Shown here: one piece after another, positions 8,225 to 17,599 of the stretch
Position numbering within the stretch: the first letter of the stretch is position 1
Layout of the letters: each line of letters starts with the position of its first letter
Assembly: GCA_031213475.1 (NCBI GenBank)
Contig: JARUPZ010000003.1
Location: 12,343,580 to 12,407,579 of the forward strand
Origin: Nereocystis luetkeana
Taxonomy: Eukaryota; Sar; Phaeophyceae; Laminariales; Laminariaceae
Direction: 5' to 3'
Length of the DNA: 64,000 nt
The notes under the pieces: generated by a model
The model's input: only the letters and a program-made list of their open reading frames with translations
Database searches by the model: none
What the model was told of the DNA's origin: nothing
Position numbers and translations under genes: made by a program

Positions 8225-11200
8225 CTGGATAGTTGTGGGAACGGGGGGAACTCCATTTTGTATATATAGTTTATAGTTGGGTGGATACGCGCGAACATGG
8301 CCATGTTGGTTGAGTTTGCACATTGATTTCATTTTGTGAGCGCCTTCCTTGTCTCGTGTATTTTTTTCAAGTTTTTTGCCAAGCTTTTTTATGGATATTT
8401 CCCAAGCCCTTCGTTGGCAAGTTTTCGGAGATTTGGACTTGCCACTCGTTTTTCATTTGGCAATTTTTTAGGAAAGCCCAAATTTCCAAAAACTTGCTAT
8501 TTTGGCAGAGTTTTCACAGTGTCGTTTAGAACCGCAGTCCCGTTTTGGGGACAAACTACTCGAAATTTGACCGGTGTGCCCCCAAAAACGGGACTGCGGT
8601 TCTAAAAGGGTTCAAAACGGCCCTGTGTTTCTTCTTACAACTCACCGACCTCCTAAAGGATAAAAAACACCTGCTCGTATACCCCCACTAGTAAAGTAGC
8701 ACGATAGATGGTCTTCTTCCTCATTACTGTGTATCATGATCAACCCTTCCAAGCCTCCGTCTTCCTCGTTCAACCAACTGCAACCCATCATCAACTCTAT
8801 GAATTTCTCGTCCCCTCTGTTCATGCATGCCAACGATTCAATACCTCTCCACAAACCCCAGAAATCCTCCGTTCAAGTGGCAAGGAAGGGTCGAAGCGTT
8901 GGGCTTCCCAGCCGAATTTACATATTTACCCGGTACCTGGTATTGGTTTTCGGATCTTCTCGCGTACGGCTCCAGCACCTTTGCGTGACCACGGTCTTTT
9001 TTATTTGATAGAACAAGAACTATTTAATACTGGTACCTGACAGGAGTACTTTTTACGAGTACAAGTAGATATCGTTTTACCATAACTACTGATATATCTT
9101 TGTACTAAAATAAAATGGTGCGGTTCTACGAACGAGTACGATCGTACGTCGTACCACTACAAAAATAAAAATGATCAGAACGTACGTACCCTCTATTATA
9201 GTACTACTATTAATATAAATATTATACTATACCTGGTACTATTGTACGACACTCATGATCATTGACTGCTGACTACGACCTCGGTGGCTCACCCAGCTGT
9301 TCGCTCTTGGACACGACTCGTTCGCTGCCGGACACCAGGATTTTCAGATCGGCCAAGCCACGCCCAGTCCGGTCTGGTTCTTCTTGAGTTAATAGTTGGT
9401 GCTCTTCGTCGGCACCTTGGTCATGTACGACACACACCAGTATCAATATTAATATATAAGCCACACCAGATCGGTGCGCCATGTGCCATCTTATCGTGAT
9501 TTTGGTTGTATTTCATGGGAGAACTAATAAAACAGAACACAACCGACATTTTGAACTCCACGTGGACCACGACACGAACGAGAGTCGCTCACGCCGGGTT
9601 GGGCGATCAACCTTCAAAACCAGCTCCTCGAAGGAAGCAGCGGAATGTGGAACCCCCTGGGGAGCTGCGTAAGGGGTTTGCTAGTCGCTGGACCAGCAAG
9701 GAGCTCTCGCCTTCGCGGAGCATGAGCTGCTTGCGGCGGTCGTAGTCAGAAAAATACCGTTTGATTGTTTTGATACTGCTGCTGTAGTCTCGTCCTATTC
9801 TTCCAATTTGTAGTAGACTGAGCCGGTCGCCCCGGTGGTTCAAGTGGTTAACCTCGAATTCTACTTGTTTGAGTCCTGGGTTCGAGCCCCAGGAGGGTCG
9901 GACTTTGACTTTATTTGCAAAAATAAAAAAAGGGATTCAATTATTGTTGAGAGCGCCTTGCAGCGTGGGTAGGCACAATTCGATGCGAGTCGACGAGGGA
10001 AGAAAAGGCTGAAATCTTCTCGCGATAAAAAATGAAGGCACGTACCGTAGCGGGAAGGGGGTAGAAGAGCCTGCTATGTGACCCCGGATCTGAGTTACGA
10101 GTTGGAAGGAGAGAGAAGAAGATGTGCGAAGATAATGAATGGGATGAAAAAAAAACAAACAAACAAACAAACAAACAAACAAACAAACAAAAATGTTGTT
10201 TTGCCTACGTAGAGCAGCTGCAGTTGGGCAGCCGCATGGGACACGATGGTGGCCAAGGTACTGATGCCCTCCCTCTCCGTGGTGGCCGATGCACTAGTGT
10301 TGGAGCCCAGCTGTGTACAAGCGTAACCAAGCATGTAGCGTCGTGACCCGTCATGAACCCAGTCTATAACCTAGACAAAATTGTATAATGCCACCGAGGT
10401 CTAGTATAAAGCCAAATTTTATCAAAGGCTGCCAAAAAAAAACATTTCATGGAATTTCAGGAGTGATAAAATCTCGGAGGAACATTTTTTCCACCAAACA
10501 GGCCCCATAAAACGTGATTTTGATAAAATCTGAGCAGATATGGGACCAGATACCCCGAAGCCTCTGTAAACAGTCATATAATCACCTCAAAAAAAAATAT
10601 ATAGTACTATTAATAGTACGGGGGACCATAGTTAATAGGACCTATGGTGTGTCTAAAAACCTATATATTCAACCCTTTTTACCAACAATATTTGGTCCTA
10701 TCAACTATGGCCCCCCGTAATATTAACAATAGGTATACCGTGTACATAAATCAGAAAAAGAAATACGACTACGTACCAGGTAAAAAAAGCAACAAGGCAC
10801 GAACAAGAAACGGAAGGCCCAACCGGAAGTTGGCGTTGTCCACGGACAGCGGAAGCAGCACACTAGTACTACTTACTGCTGCAACGCCTGCTACGTATAC
10901 GGCGTTACCTGGCATATATATACCCGTGCTCGTACCTCTGCGGACTTCAGCTGTCAGAGAAAAGTTGACGACAGAACGTGACGATCGCGGATAAAAAAAA
11001 ATGTTGTTCCAAGTTTTTACAGCTGGCAGTGGAAGTAGTACCAAAACAACATAGCGTATACCTGGTATATATCTCGGTCTAATTCGTCGTCGTTTATGAG
11101 TTGACCAACCAAGAAAGTTTGACTCGGTTTCTACTCTGTTACAGACCAGAGCAGACCAGCTGGTATTGGCAGAAGACTTCGCACCCGCGAGTACCCCCGA

Positions 11201-11896
11201 CTATTTTCTAGATAGGGGTCCGACCTCTCGCATACCTCCGTCCGCGCCTCGAGAATGTTGTGTTCCTGAAGTCGCTTCCCGTCCCAGTTCCGCCTGGAGA
11301 GAGCACGCATCAAGCGACAATCACAATCGCACACCGCTCGTCAGCGCACGCTCTGCTCTCCCACTTTTTGTGTTACCAGAAATAATAACTGCTGCTGCTG
11401 TCTGATGGATGCCGTGGTACGAACAATAGAGAGAGAGTTCCTGGACAAAGCCACACAACACGGCACCAACGGCCGACAGAACACGCGCGGGGCACACGAC
11501 AGAGACAGACTGCCGTGATACGACTCGTGCTGTTGTCGTGGTGTGCTAAGCGTCGGCCTCTGTGACGTAGCGATGCACCCTCGATCTCGCTGGTCGACAT
11601 GGTCACCTCTCCATGCCTTCCTCTCTGTTGTGTGGTGTGTTCGAGGGCAACTCGTGTAAAACCCAATAGAACACCCCTTTTTTTTGCTGAGTTGTTCTAC
11701 AGCAGCAGCGTAGATACGCATCACGCTCGACCATCGCTTGCAAAGAGCAACGAGTACTCGCAGAACAGACAACGCAGCGCACTCTCACCGCGTCCTCCCT
11801 GTACGACGAGAGCCTCGGTGCAGCCGGTGGCAGCCCAGCAACAAGGAGGACCACGCCCAACAGCAGCAGGCTCCTTCGCCGTACGAATAGCCTCAT
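8099..11896 (-). CDS. Probable secreted helical protein, multi-exon orphan gene
   Basis: Not recognised as a known family. Exons in transcription order: 11789-11896, (20-nt candidate near 11429-11448), 11236-11293, 10936-10950, 10209-10310, 9621-9726 (or to 9612), 9293-9415, 8937-8995, 8099-8224. From 11293 onward all junctions agree in phase without a stop; one exon between 11789 and 11293 is uncertain. The product (about 240 residues) begins with a signal peptide and continues as Glu/Arg/Leu/Gln-rich helix, for example KRLQEHNILEARTE, TLATIVSHAAAQLQLLY, DLKILVSGSERVVSKSEQL, VLEPYARRSENQYQ, LLSGVLPELYETPGSREHRE, ending SGVPSE. Donors: GCG|GTGAG, GAG|GTATGC, GAG|GTACGA, TAC|GTAGGC, CTGG|GTGAGC, CAG|GTACCG. 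Introns hold a SINE (9.8-10.2 kb) and a MITE-A (10.6-10.7 kb). I infer a coiled-coil-rich ER-lumen or secreted protein. Confidence 0.55.
8525..8610 (+). mobile_element. MITE-B copy
   Basis: Inverted-repeat element: left arm TTTAGAACCGCAGTCCCGTT..GGGGAC, right arm mirror GGGACTGCGGTTCTAAAAGG. Target duplication lost. Confidence 0.85.
8937..8995 (-). CDS. Exon of the secreted-protein gene; donor made by a TACCAGGTA motif
   Basis: The two leading bases complete an Asp codon with the previous exon; the frame reads RGHAKVLEPYARRSENQYQ and stops at CAG|GTACCG. That donor is the minus-strand reading of the TACCWGGTA palindrome at 8934-8942. Confidence 0.5.
9293..9415 (-). CDS. Exon of the secreted-protein gene
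   Basis: Enters with two bases after ACCAAG, leaves after one base at CTGG|GTGAGC (strong donor). It reads ADEEHQLLTQEEPDRTGRGL, then ADLKILVSGSERVVSKSEQL: charged, heptad-like helix. Confidence 0.5.
9621..9726 (-). CDS. Exon of the secreted-protein gene
   Basis: Acceptor CCGCAAGCAG; reads LMLREGESSLLVQRLANP then LRSSPGGSTFRCFLRGAG. Two donors, at 9620 and 9611, leave the same phase (1), differing by Phe-Glu-Gly. An acceptor three bases earlier (CCGCAAG) would add Gln. Confidence 0.45.
9818..10190 (+). mobile_element. SINE-1-like element with tRNA-type head and CAAA tail
   Basis: The head at 9825-9900 has an A-box-like TGGTTCAAGTGG and a B-box GGTTCGAGCCC inside a run resembling a tRNA. The body (GAAGGCACGTACCG..TGTGACCCCGGATCTGAG) matches the SINE-1 body elsewhere, and it ends in a (CAAA)n run at 10148-10190. 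It sits in an intron of the minus-strand gene. Not a functional tRNA: the acceptor stem cannot pair. Confidence 0.65.
10209..10310 (-). CDS. Exon of the secreted-protein gene
   Basis: 34 codons, phase 0 at both ends; acceptor TTGTACACAG, donor TAC|GTAGGC. It reads LGSNTSASATTEREG then ISTLATIVSHAAAQLQLLY, an amphipathic helix. It lies just upstream (in + coordinates downstream) of the SINE tail. Confidence 0.55.
10617..10720 (+). mobile_element. MITE-A copy
   Basis: TACGGGGGACCATAGTTAAT..ATGGCCCCCCGTAA, intact arms, in the minus-strand gene's intron. Confidence 0.85.
10936..10950 (-). CDS. 15-nt micro-exon (LKSAE)
   Basis: CTGAAGTCCGCAGAG lies between an excellent acceptor (TTTTCTCTGACAG) and donor (GTACGAGC). 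It is phase 0 at both ends and extends the helix between exons 11236-11293 and 10209-10310 (..ARTE-LKSAE-LGSN..). It may be skipped without changing frame. Confidence 0.4.
11236..11293 (-). CDS. Exon of the secreted-protein gene (coiled-coil start)
   Basis: Acceptor with a strong pyrimidine tract (GTGCTCTCTCCAG) and donor GAG|GTATGC. One leading base, then RNWDGKRLQEHNILEARTE. A second frame (SDFRNTTFSRRG) is also open, but only this one continues in phase through the next exons. Confidence 0.5.
11789..11896 (-). CDS. Exon 1 of the secreted-protein gene: signal peptide
   Basis: 36 codons from ATG (11896): n-region MRLFVRRR, hydrophobic core SLLLLGVVLLVAGL, then PPAAPRLSSYREDA, followed by donor GCG|GTGAGA. 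The Arg-rich start, 12-15 residue Leu/Val core and small residues after it make a standard signal peptide. There is no Phe after the probable cleavage site, so the ASAFAP-type plastid presequence of brown algae is not supported. Confidence 0.6.
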
Positions 11897-11899
11897 GCT

Positions 11900-12370
11900 C
11901 TCTCCTCTCTCCCACTCCGCGGAAATAGCTTTCTCCTTTCACCCCCTTTAAAACCCAGTCAATAACGATCCGTCCACAAGTTCTACCTTTGAAATTACCG
12001 GCTTCCGTGTTTTTGACGTACGCAGCACAGCAGGGGCACAGACAGTAGGCACGCCGCTGTCGCTTCGCGCCGGGGCTGTCGCAGGCAAGCCTCACACCTC
12101 ACTCAGACAGCAGCGGCAGCAGCAGCAGTACGAGTAGTAGACGGGGCACCCATCGATGTTCTCTGCCCGCCCTGTCAGGAGGCTGTTCGACGGTTGGAGG
12201 AGCCTTTTCCCAAACGATGGGAGAGCTGCGACGGGAAACGACAGCCCTTGGCAGTCTGTGTAAAAAGCGGAGATCGACCCACACACCCGCGCGCAAACGT
12301 ACCACAGGAAAAAGCTTGTTCGCCGAAAAGCGTCGAATATTTTTTGGAGATCTTGAAAAAAGACAAGTGA
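11900..12370. other. Upstream flank of the secreted-protein gene; no gene assigned
   Basis: GC-rich, with CAGCAG/CAGCAGCAG at 12108-12128 and short open frames on both strands. Position suggests it holds the minus-strand gene's promoter and 5' leader, but no clear promoter element is visible. Confidence 0.2.
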
Positions 12371-12373
12371 ACT

Positions 12374-12455
12374 TATTAATACTACAGTCCCCTGTTCCGT
12401 ACGAACGTCTTAAAGTTTGACTAATTTGTACCGAAAACGGAACTTCAGTCCTAAA
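12374..12455 (+). mobile_element. MITE-B, decayed copy
   Basis: ACTACAGTCCC..AAACGGAACTTCAGTCCTAAA keeps the inverted ends with many changes. Confidence 0.55.
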
Positions 12456-12809
12456 TGATTGGGTTAACTAAGAAGCAACCAGGTCTCGCTCGCACGCTCG
12501 CACGGAAGTATCAAATCTATAAAATCTTAACTCTTGGAAATCTTGAGTTTGATTTGCCGTTGTTTGTTCTCGGCGTGTTGTTGCACGTTTTACCTCTGTT
12601 TTCGTAGGGCACTTTGTCTGTCAGTTGTTGTGTGCTGTGGGGGTTGGTGTGTGCTCCGTGTCCTGTGCTCCCTGCGTACGGAAAAACCCCTCGGTTACGC
12701 GTGGTGCATAGTGGGGGCACGGTCAATTCGACGTCCAGGTTCAAAGGTCGTATTTTGTACGAGGTATGCTCCCGTCAGCTACATTTTATCGTAAAGCATG
12801 GTCCTTTAA

Positions 12810-12896
12810 CCCCTTTAGAACCGCAGTCCCGTTTTGGGGACAAACTACTTGAAATTTGAGTGCTTTGTCCCCCAAACGGAACTGCGGTTAAAAGGG
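12810..12896 (+). mobile_element. MITE-B copy with TTAA target duplication
   Basis: Ends CCCCTTTAGAACCGCAG / GCGGTTAAAAGGG flanked by TTAA on both sides (12806-12809 and 12897-12900). TTAA duplication plus CCCTTT ends is the piggyBac signature. Confidence 0.85.
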
Positions 12897-13195
12897 TTAA
12901 AGTATTTTCTCGGCCAAAGCCCAACCGTTTTCGGTCTTTCGTGTTTCCTATTTTTGCAAGGATATATACCGCAAAAACCACATACATACGTACCAGGTAT
13001 ATACATGTACGTACATACACAGCAGCATGCTGCAGTGTAAATAAGTACGAGAGTAAAACACGGCGAGCACCCACCTCTCGTAAACGTTGGTCGCACGGGC
13101 TACCGGGGCGTGTATTACTGGTGCTTGGCACCAACGGAGATGACACTGAACCGACTATTATTACGTAGTGCATGGGTTCCTTTTGTTTCCGAGGT

Positions 13196-13275
13196 TTTCT
13201 TCTTTCGGGAAAGTTATGAGTGATCAATGTTGAAGATCATGCTGCACATACATTGTCGGATGGCAAGGGAAATAA
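13196..13275. repeat. Short dispersed repeat R100 (ATTGTCGGATGGCAAG family)
   Basis: Contains TTCTTTCGGGAAAGTTATGA, GTGATCAATGTTGAAGATCA and TGCTGCACATACATTGTCGG. About 14 copies or fragments occur in either orientation: 15.65, 28.27, 28.95, 29.25, 34.40, 36.12, 37.75, 39.53, 47.37, 49.28, 50.46, 54.17 and 55.52 kb. No ends or target duplication could be fixed. Confidence 0.6.
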
Positions 13276-13319
13276 TAAAAGAAGCAAGCATGAAGACCCA
13301 GATATTTTGAGGGACTTGG

Positions 13320-14440
13320 TTCACCTCGAGGAGGACCTCGGCGAGGACGGGGTGAAGGTTGACCCACAGTAACTTACGTACGGAGGGCAGTGTGGGGTAT
13401 GCTGTACGCGGACGATGCAGGCATTGTGTCCAAGTCGGCGGAAGGCCTTTTGCGAAGATGATGACCGTGATTGTGACCGTTTTCGAAGCAGCAGGTCTCA
13501 CCGTATCCGAAAAGAAGACGGAGACCATGCTGCTGCGGACACCGAATCAGGCACCCCGGGCCTCACCGCTCGTCATCGAAGCAGCGGGACAGAGGTATAG
13601 GCAGACTGACGATGCAGTTTCTGTACCTAGGTCCTGGGCGGCCTTGTGTCGTCGCAAGCGCTGACATTATGCCAGAGATCATGCGACGGATCCGACTCGC
13701 ATGGGCATGCTACAACTCGGTTTAAACGGGAGCTGTACGATATATGGTGGATGCCCCGCTCACCCTAAAAGTGCGCATGCTAAAGGCCGAGGTGATGGAG
13801 ACCCTGCAGTACGGGTGCGTGACGTGGACTCTTGGTCGGGAGCACTTACTTCGCTGAGCTCAGAACGGCACACCACAAACTCCTCCTCCTACGGATCATG
13901 GGCTTCCAGCGCCGGCAACGCACTGACCACCTCATGTCGTGCGCCAAGGCCCTCAAAAAGGCGAAATGCGAGAGCGTTGAGACGACCATCCGCAAACGAC
14001 GCCTCCTCTTTGCGGGGGCCGTACAGCGGACGACCGATGAGCGGCTGACCCACCGGGTGATGTTTGGGGCGATGACTGGTGGGGAGAACCCGGGACGAGG
14101 CCGACCGGAAAAGAACTGGGCCCAATGCCTAGCAGACGACCTCAGGGTTTTTCAAGCCACCGAGGGGTCCACGGAAAGCTCCCCCCTGCTATTCGGAGTA
14201 GAGACGTTATGGCCGAGGGCGGATAAGAAGAGCGGGAAGTGGTACCGGGGGGTCGTCGAAGCGGCGGACTGCTTCATGGCGAGGTGGCACAGGGACGAAG
14301 CACAGAAGAGCCGGCTGCGCCACGCAGCAGAGGACGCCAAGTACGGCGACAAGGGGAGAGGGGGAGGGGGGAGGGGCAGCTGTTCTGATACTGCTGTCGA
14401 CGACTGCAGAAACGAAATGATAGATCGGGTGGCTATTTAA
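13320..14440 (+). mobile_element. LINE-A relic: reverse transcriptase and C-terminal region
   Basis: Recognisable as a non-LTR reverse transcriptase: EEDLGEDGVKVDP, then the catalytic box as MLYADDAGIVSKSAEG (split between frames), VTVFEAAGLTVSEKKTETML, and after further frame changes YLGGLV-, RIRLAWACYN-, FKRELYDMVDAP- and MLKAEVMETLQYGCVTWTLG-like pieces of the thumb. From 13832 one clean frame of about 200 codons runs to a stop: ELRTAHHKLLL, IMGFQRRQRTDHLMS, ALKKAKCESVETTIRKRRL, LTHRVMFGAM, GRGRPEKNWAQCLADDLRVF, HAAEDAKYGDKG. The upstream part is frameshifted, so it is inactive. Plus orientation; the 5' end is missing. The family could be RTE- or Jockey-like; undecided. Confidence 0.75.
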
Positions 14441-14458
14441 TAGGTATCGGTTCGACTA

Positions 14459-14563
14459 TTACGGGGGGGCATAGTTAACAGGACCAAATATTGTTAGTAA
14501 AAATGGTTAAACATATAGATTTTTATGTCTACCGTAGGTCCTGTTAACTATGGTCCCCCGTAA
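14459..14563 (-). mobile_element. MITE-A copy
   Basis: TTACGGGGGGGCATAGTTAA..TATGGTCCCCCGTAA, 19 bases after the LINE-A stop codon. Confidence 0.85.
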
Positions 14564-16916
14564 CAGCTCTTTACAGACTTTTGCCTGTATCTCCCTCTCT
14601 TTCGTGTTGCTTCGTCCGTGCAGCAGATACCTGCCCTTCCTGAGTGCGTATGCTGTCCGTCTAGCAGCCTTTCTGAAGTCCTTACGTCGTTTGCATTCTG
14701 TTTTTTCTTTTTTTCTTTTTCTTTTTTTTTCATTTCAGATTTTTGTTTTTTAGGTTTTATTGTATTTGCTCTTATTTTTCCGGTCTTGCTTGTGTTGTTG
14801 TGTTCTCGTACCCGGTGCGCTGACACTTCACTTTCTTGACACTTGAATTTGCGATTTAGTTTTATTTTTGGTCTTCCGTTGTCTCACAGTCTGTGACCAC
14901 AGAATCAGTATCTCTCTAAGATAGGAATCAAGACGGACACTGGGTGTACTGATGAAGCTGCGGGTAGAAAGGACGATTTAATGTGAAGACAACAACAACA
15001 TGTATTATTCATTCATACGAAGCACACAACCTACTGTTTTGCACCACAGGTACCTGGGAATCTACTTGACGGCTTGACGGCAACACTATTGAAAGGTCGT
15101 GCTTTTTTGCGTATACTATTAATAAACATAACCTCCGAATAAACATAATAAAACCTCCGGACGGAGTGGCCCCATTTCTTATCTTAGATCTCGCTAATTA
15201 TGTGACTGGTTCTTACCTGGTATATTTTAGCTCATTTTGAGCTGTGTTTTTTTTAGTATTTTCTTACCCAATTTCCTACCTGGTATTTTTTTTGTAAACG
15301 GTTGAGTCTTTCTTTCTTATTATAGGAATAATAATGTCCTCACACAAATAGTACGTGTACCAGGTACGTATTTGTTGAGTTTCGTCTCTTATAAAAAGCA
15401 TGCGTACCTGCTATATACTGGTAGTATGTGTGTAAAATGTTGTAGGAAAAGATCGTCACTTCGAGTCTCGCGCCGAGGTTAAAAGTGGCCGCTTTCTAAT
15501 CGTACGAATATGAATACTAATCTTAATACGCAGCCACTTTGGCGTGGACAAGAGGCACAATCTTAGTGATGAAAGTAAAAGGTTGATCTCTATTATTGCG
15601 CCCGAACTCGGAAAAAAAAACATATTATTATTATTTTCCTTGCCATCCGACAATGTGCAGCATGATCATATTGTTGAGATGTGAGATGACGATGATGGCG
15701 AGAGGATTAATGTGTGGTCTCTCGTCCAGTACAAGGTTAACGGGGTTGGTCGTGGTCCAGGGTCCAGGTACACGGTATATTAGTAGACTACACAGCAGCA
15801 TTGTTGCCGCGTACTACTGGTCTGGGGAAGGTTATTCGATTGAGAGTGATGTGGTCTGGTGCAAGTATTCGATTGGGAGTGACAGCTGCGCTATTGTTGC
15901 GCTGACGCAACTTTCGAGCCTGAATCGCGGTTGGTTACCGCATCAACAGCCAGCCGACCGAAGGACATATTATATGCGGTATTGTTTGGGGGAATTAAAT
16001 AAAATGGCTGGCTTGCCGCAACGTATGTGCCGCGTTTCGCCCGCCGCAACTTTTTTCGCCACAGTCGAAGAAAAATCTCCGTGGCGGGGGTGTGGGTGGT
16101 GTGTGGGTGTGGGTCTTTTTCGTCGGAGATGATTCCTCTTTTGTAGTCACCTTTTCATACCTTTTCGAAATTCGGGAGGCTTCAACATGCGATTTTCACA
16201 TAATAAGGTGATTTTCGGGGTAGGCAAGAAATTTATGTGAGCACACAAGTCACTGCCTGAGATGTTTGCCTCCCACGAACTTCTGGGGGGGGCTGCGGGA
16301 GGCTGGCGTAGCATGAGCTGGAGGTCTATACTTGTAGTCAACTCGTCCCCTCGCTATATGCCTGGCAGGCGTTCTTGCCTGGCTGGGTGTGAGGAACTAC
16401 TCACCCCTTCTGTCGGAAGACATCCGGGCGAGGCAGGGAACTAAAGTACAAACACTGGCATGCAGCGACGAGTCATTCAAGCAATAAGTCAAGCATCTGT
16501 TTGCCCAAGCAGAGCCAGAAACAACATAAAGTCGGCGCTTAAGTCTAACTTGCTGTGAAGTGAGGTGAGATGAAGCCATCAAGACACCGTGCCTTAAAGA
16601 GCATCTGATTATACTTCTGAACTGCGGCTTTCGCTGTGGTATTTCTCGCACATGCGCAGGCATTCATATGTTCTACTACCCAAGGCCATTGGATCCGTCC
16701 TTGCTGGCAACTATATCCAGGTAACCACACAGCAGGTCCACATTATACGGACAGGTTATGAGCCTCGGTATATAAGCACAAGTACCTTATACAGATACAG
16801 TAGATCCACAGCAGTATACCCACATAGCACATACCCTGCGCTTGCATGCGTGCCAGCAATAAAAGAGGGCGCCGGGGGCATGTGTTGTCTTGCGGATGGA
16901 TCACAGGTAGCGAAGT
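14564..16916. other. No secure gene; dispersed repeat piece and AT-rich DNA
   Basis: 14.89-14.99 kb carries the reverse form of the TCTACCCG(T)CGAC dispersed repeat. 15.2-15.4 kb holds three TACCWGGTA motifs. A start-like ATG at 16004 (MAGLPQRMCRVSPAATFF) is followed by a GTGTGG donor-like site but no linked exon. Minus-strand open pieces at 16.15-16.34 and 16.55-16.73 kb were not recognised. Confidence 0.2.
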
Positions 16917-16935
16917 AACCGGCGAGTCGCCGGTT
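16917..16935. repeat. Perfect 19-bp palindrome
   Basis: AACCGGCGA-G-TCGCCGGTT, exact around a central G. No neighbouring gene explains it. Confidence 0.8.
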
Positions 16936-17139
16936 TGAGCACCGTCCTGGCTGTGTTTGGGAGTAGGGTAACGGCCGGCGTTGGGGTGTGGACGTTGCGT
17001 CAGTTCGCGTTGAAAATGGCCGGAGTTGAAGTGCACGCTGCCGTTAAAGCGATTGTTCTCGTTGCGGCGAGAAGACTTGTGAAGGCATACACTTACAGGC
17101 CACTTGGGTTCAAGCTATGTCAATTTTAGACTCCACCCA

Positions 17140-17560
17140 GGGTGAGTTTCTTTACTCACAACACTCTCCCCCCCCCCCAATCCCCCTTGAAACGGCAGGA
17201 TCTTTGGAAATCGTATGGCCTACGCACGGCCGTACGTGCCTACCCAAGTTTCGTTTTAAATTTCTGGGGGTCCAAGGGAGATCATTGTTGTGACAACACT
17301 GCATGCGTTGCTTGAGGAACAAGCCTTCGGCGTGAGCTTCGAAGCCACGTCCTCTACGACGCAATGTGAACATGTCAACACGTGGACATGTGAAGGTACA
17401 ATGGACCACTGGGCTACAGTATTGGTACCAGCTTTACCACTCATTGGCGTTCTCGATCTGCCACTTCTCCTCCCAACCTCCAATATTCCGAGAACAATCT
17501 TCCGATAGCTAAATAAATTCTTCCCGTGTACATGTGGAGCCTCCGCGTAGAAACGTGTCG
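17140..17560 (-). mobile_element. SINE-2 copy, diverged
   Basis: Reads in reverse like the 39.6-39.9 kb copy: CACAACACTCTCCCCCCC, then GGCAGGATCTTTGGAAATCG, CGTACGTGCCTACCCAAGTT and CTTCGAAGCCACGTCCTC. The tRNA head is decayed. Confidence 0.5.
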
Positions 17561-17599
17561 GGCAGGCACCCCACAACATCACGGCGTTGCATTACCCAC

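Noticed and set aside
9825-9900. tRNA gene
   Set aside because: A- and B-boxes are present but the stems do not pair and a SINE body and CAAA tail follow; same for the heads at 29.7, 39.9, 45.5 and 54.7 kb.
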